Shown in pieces: positions 62,446 through 64,000 of a DNA stretch of 64,000 bases. The stretch is taken from NCBI RefSeq assembly GCF_005502275.1, contig NZ_SWLZ01000022.1:1-64000 (forward strand), given 5' to 3'. This DNA comes from Robertmurraya siralis. GTDB lineage: Bacteria; Bacillota; Bacilli; Bacillales; Cytobacillaceae. Under the pieces are notes generated by a model. It was not told the DNA's origin. It made no database searches and saw nothing but the letters and a program-made list of their open reading frames with translations. The position numbers and the translations under genes are program-made. Numbering within the stretch: position 1 is the stretch's first letter; the number at the start of each line of letters is the position of its first letter.

Positions 62446-63298
62446 ATTGAATCTTCACACTTCCACTGGAAACATCGACAGCGATTTTGTGTTTGCCATT
62501 ACCGTGTGTTCCCTTGATGCTGCTTTTGCTTTCTTTTTCAACCTTTAACGGAAAATCGTATGAGATGTTTCCGGAACCAACCCTGCCGTCTAAGGTGAAA
62601 TCAGCATCGTTTGGCAACCCAAGTGTGACAGTACCAGAACTTACGGAAATCTCTACGGAATCATTCAGTTCAGCAAAATGGACATCCAACTTTCCGGATG
62701 AAATATCGGCTTCAAGTTCTCCGCTGAAATCGTCGATATTTGCATTCCCGGAGCTTAAATCAATTGAACTTGAATTGGATGCAAGACCTTGAATGGTAGC
62801 ATTTCCTGAGGAACCATTATAGGAAAACTTGTTCATTTTCAAATTGTTTAACTTGATATTACCCGATCCAATATCGATGGATAGTTCGTCAAGCGTAAAC
62901 GGCTGTTTTTCAGATTTACCAGATAGTTCTACATTTCCGGAACCAATGTTGATTTCCATATCCTCTTCATAATCTTCCGGAATATAGACAGTTAGTTTTG
63001 ACTTGTTAAAAAAAGAAAACCATTTATACCATTCACGCTCATAAGAGATTCTAATCGCGTCGCCCTTTTGGCTGACAATCACTTTCCCTTTTCCAACTAA
63101 ATCTGCTTCTAAGTCATCCCGTTTTTCAGGAACGATTTCTAGGCTGAGCGATGTAATATCAAATTCAATCGTATCAATTTTTTTCGTAAGGTCTGCCCGG
63201 GTATTGTCCTGATTCGAAAACCAGTTGAGATTAGTAACAGTTGTATATAAAAGATATCCCCCAATGAGGATGATAAAAATTAAAAAAATTCGCTTCAT
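62444..63298 (-). CDS. DUF4097 family beta-strand repeat protein (LiaG-like)
   Basis: 284 residues: an N-terminal membrane anchor (MKRIFLIFIILIGGYLLYTTV) followed by a long run of short beta strands with the repeat theme IxIGSGNxxLS / SSGNAxI, forming a predicted right-handed beta helix outside the cell. LiaG and related proteins sit near cell-envelope stress systems; function is unknown. Start at 63298 is chosen for the usual MKR-signal start; 63304 is in frame. No partner two-component system here. Confidence 0.87.
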   Translation of the reverse strand: MKRIFLIFIILIGGYLLYTTVTNLNWFSNQDNTRADLTKKIDTIEFDITSLSLEIVPEKRDDLEADLVGKGKVIVSQKGDAIRISYEREWYKWFSFFNKSKLTVYIPEDYEEDMEINIGSGNVELSGKSEKQPFTLDELSIDIGSGNIKLNNLKMNKFSYNGSSGNATIQGLASNSSSIDLSSGNANIDDFSGELEADISSGKLDVHFAELNDSVEISVSSGTVTLGLPNDADFTLDGRVGSGNISYDFPLKVEKESKSSIKGTHGNGKHKIAVDVSSGSVKIQ

Positions 63299-63341
63299 TG
63301 TCAAATTTCCTCCATCGATCTTTCATTTATTTTTTTATAAT

Positions 63342-63422
63342 AGGCTCTGTTATATGTCAGTGTTGACTTTTGGCTCATTTTGTGAAAACCTTTGGTTTCT
63401 CATGTCTTTCAGCTATGTTTAA
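63342..63422. repeat. Dispersed hairpin repeat, copy F
   Basis: AATAGGCTCTGTTATATGTC then TGTTGACTTTTGGCTCATTT and GTGAAAACCTTTGGTTTCTC show the fullest layout of the element; GAAAACC/GGTTTC is the hairpin tip. Confidence 0.7.
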
Positions 63423-63563
63423 AAAGGTTCTAGCTTTTCATCGAGTGATCAACAATGTTGTTTAACATATTTTTATCATAAACGAAATAGCGATAATAAT
63501 CATTGCTCTCTAGCTTTATTTTCCACTACGTCTCAAGTCTTACGCAGAAATTATTTATTATTC

Positions 63564-63593
63564 TTTACATAGGGTAGGAGGGTATAGTACAAT
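63564..63593 (+). promoter_or_regulatory. csoR promoter with copper operator candidate
   Basis: TTTACA (63564-63569), 18 bases, TACAAT (63588-63593). The spacer TAGGGTAGGAGGGTATAG has the G-tract layout of CsoR sites (TACCCN..GGGTA type), although its symmetry is imperfect. Confidence 0.6.
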
Positions 63594-63613
63594 TGAGGCA
63601 GGGAGGAATGTGA

Positions 63614-63946
63614 ATGGAGAATATTGAACCTCAAGAGTTGGAAGAATATTGCCATGAACATGATGGGAGAAAGAGCCACCATTCAGAAAAAACAAAGAAA
63701 AACTTAGTGACAAGATTAAACCGAATCGAAGGACAAATTCGGGGAATTAAAGGTCTTATTGAAAAGGATACTTACTGTGATGATGTTATCACGCAAATAT
63801 CGGCTACTACAGCAGCACTAAATGGTGTCGCTAAATTATTATTAGAGGCGCATATGAAAAGCTGTATTTTAGAAAGAGTACAAGATGGAGATCACGAAGC
63901 GATTGATGAGTTATTAGTAACAATTCAAAAGCTGATGAAAAAATAA
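63614..63946 (+). CDS. csoR: Copper-sensing repressor CsoR
   Basis: 110-residue all-helical repressor. The Cu(I) site C-H-C is complete: Cys55 (DTYCDD), His80 and Cys84 (EAHMKSC). NRIEGQIRGIKGLIE is the family DNA-contact helix. The N-terminus is longer and His-rich (CHEHDGRKSHH), which could add metal contacts. Copper binding releases DNA and opens copZ-copA. AGGGAGGAATGTGA precedes the ATG, and copZ follows after 20 bases. Confidence 0.95.
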   Translation: MENIEPQELEEYCHEHDGRKSHHSEKTKKNLVTRLNRIEGQIRGIKGLIEKDTYCDDVITQISATTAALNGVAKLLLEAHMKSCILERVQDGDHEAIDELLVTIQKLMKK

Positions 63947-63966
63947 ATAGAAAGAGGGCTGTAATT

Positions 63967-64000
63967 ATGGAAAATGTAACATTAAATGTAAAAGGAATGT
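63967..64000 (+). CDS. copZ: Copper chaperone CopZ (partial)
   Basis: Only 11 codons are in the window (MENVTLNVKGM), cut by the right edge just before the expected MxCxxC copper motif. AGAGGGCTGTAATT precedes the ATG. The assignment rests on the N-terminal match and on position after csoR. Confidence 0.8.
   Translation, partial: MENVTLNVKGM

Overview
The window is chromosomal DNA of a low-GC, spore-forming Gram-positive bacterium of the Bacillaceae (Bacillus sensu lato). The evidence is gene content and style: a gamma-type small acid-soluble spore protein, CcpN-PDRP-PPDK, YuzB-YumC, MhqR-type quinone-stress genes, an Amj flippase, DUF3231 and CsoR-CopZ; strong AGGAGG ribosome sites, TTG/GTG starts and TTGACA-N17-TATAAT promoters. 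No rRNA, tRNA, CRISPR array, prophage or complete insertion sequence was seen. Species is not assignable from this sequence alone.

0-11 kb is a decaying accessory zone. It opens with a 52-bp hairpin repeat array, then a sensor kinase pseudogene, a TetR-controlled ABC exporter with a frameshifted permease, a multiply frameshifted flavoprotein, an acyltransferase, a frameshifted lipid II flippase (amj), a DUF3231 protein and an acetyltransferase with its core deleted.

11-34 kb is regulator-rich: small enzymes (VOC, methyltransferase, GNATs), two GntR/YtrA-type ABC transporter operons (13.4-15.3 kb and 18.2-21.4 kb), an HEXXH protein with a MerR regulator, an ECF sigma factor, a serine hydrolase-MFS-GNAT run, an Rrf2/SDR divergent pair, an XRE-cupin/LysE divergent pair, a frameshifted AraC regulator and an amine oxidase. 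The second GntR operon is preceded by five copies of one 20-bp palindrome.

34-38 kb is a quinone/electrophile detoxification cluster with two VOC ring-cleaving dioxygenases, an MhqD-type hydrolase and a WrbA-type quinone reductase, downstream of MhqR-like palindromes. 38-46 kb has a second 52-bp repeat array, a terminator interrupted by a 51-bp IS3-like mini-element, a YibE/F pair, an unusual Gln-rich gamma-SASP, and an HxlR/flavin monooxygenase/FMN reductase set.

45-64 kb is closer to core genome: YuzB, YumC ferredoxin-NADP reductase, Mn superoxide dismutase, an Fe-S-type regulator, small membrane proteins, a prolyl-hydroxylase-like protein, flavin reductase, TrhO tRNA hydroxylase, YneR, a third 52-bp array with higher-order structure, CcdA-like protein, ccpN-PDRP-ppdK, a MarR/MFS operon with a large palindrome, a LiaG-like protein, and csoR-copZ running off the right edge.

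The most notable non-genic content is the repeats: three arrays of a 52-bp hairpin unit, one unrelated minisatellite with the same 52-bp period, a six-unit array with an exact 20-bp period, and a dispersed hairpin family. At least five genes carry single indels, so either the locus is decaying or the assembly has residual homopolymer errors; read data would decide.
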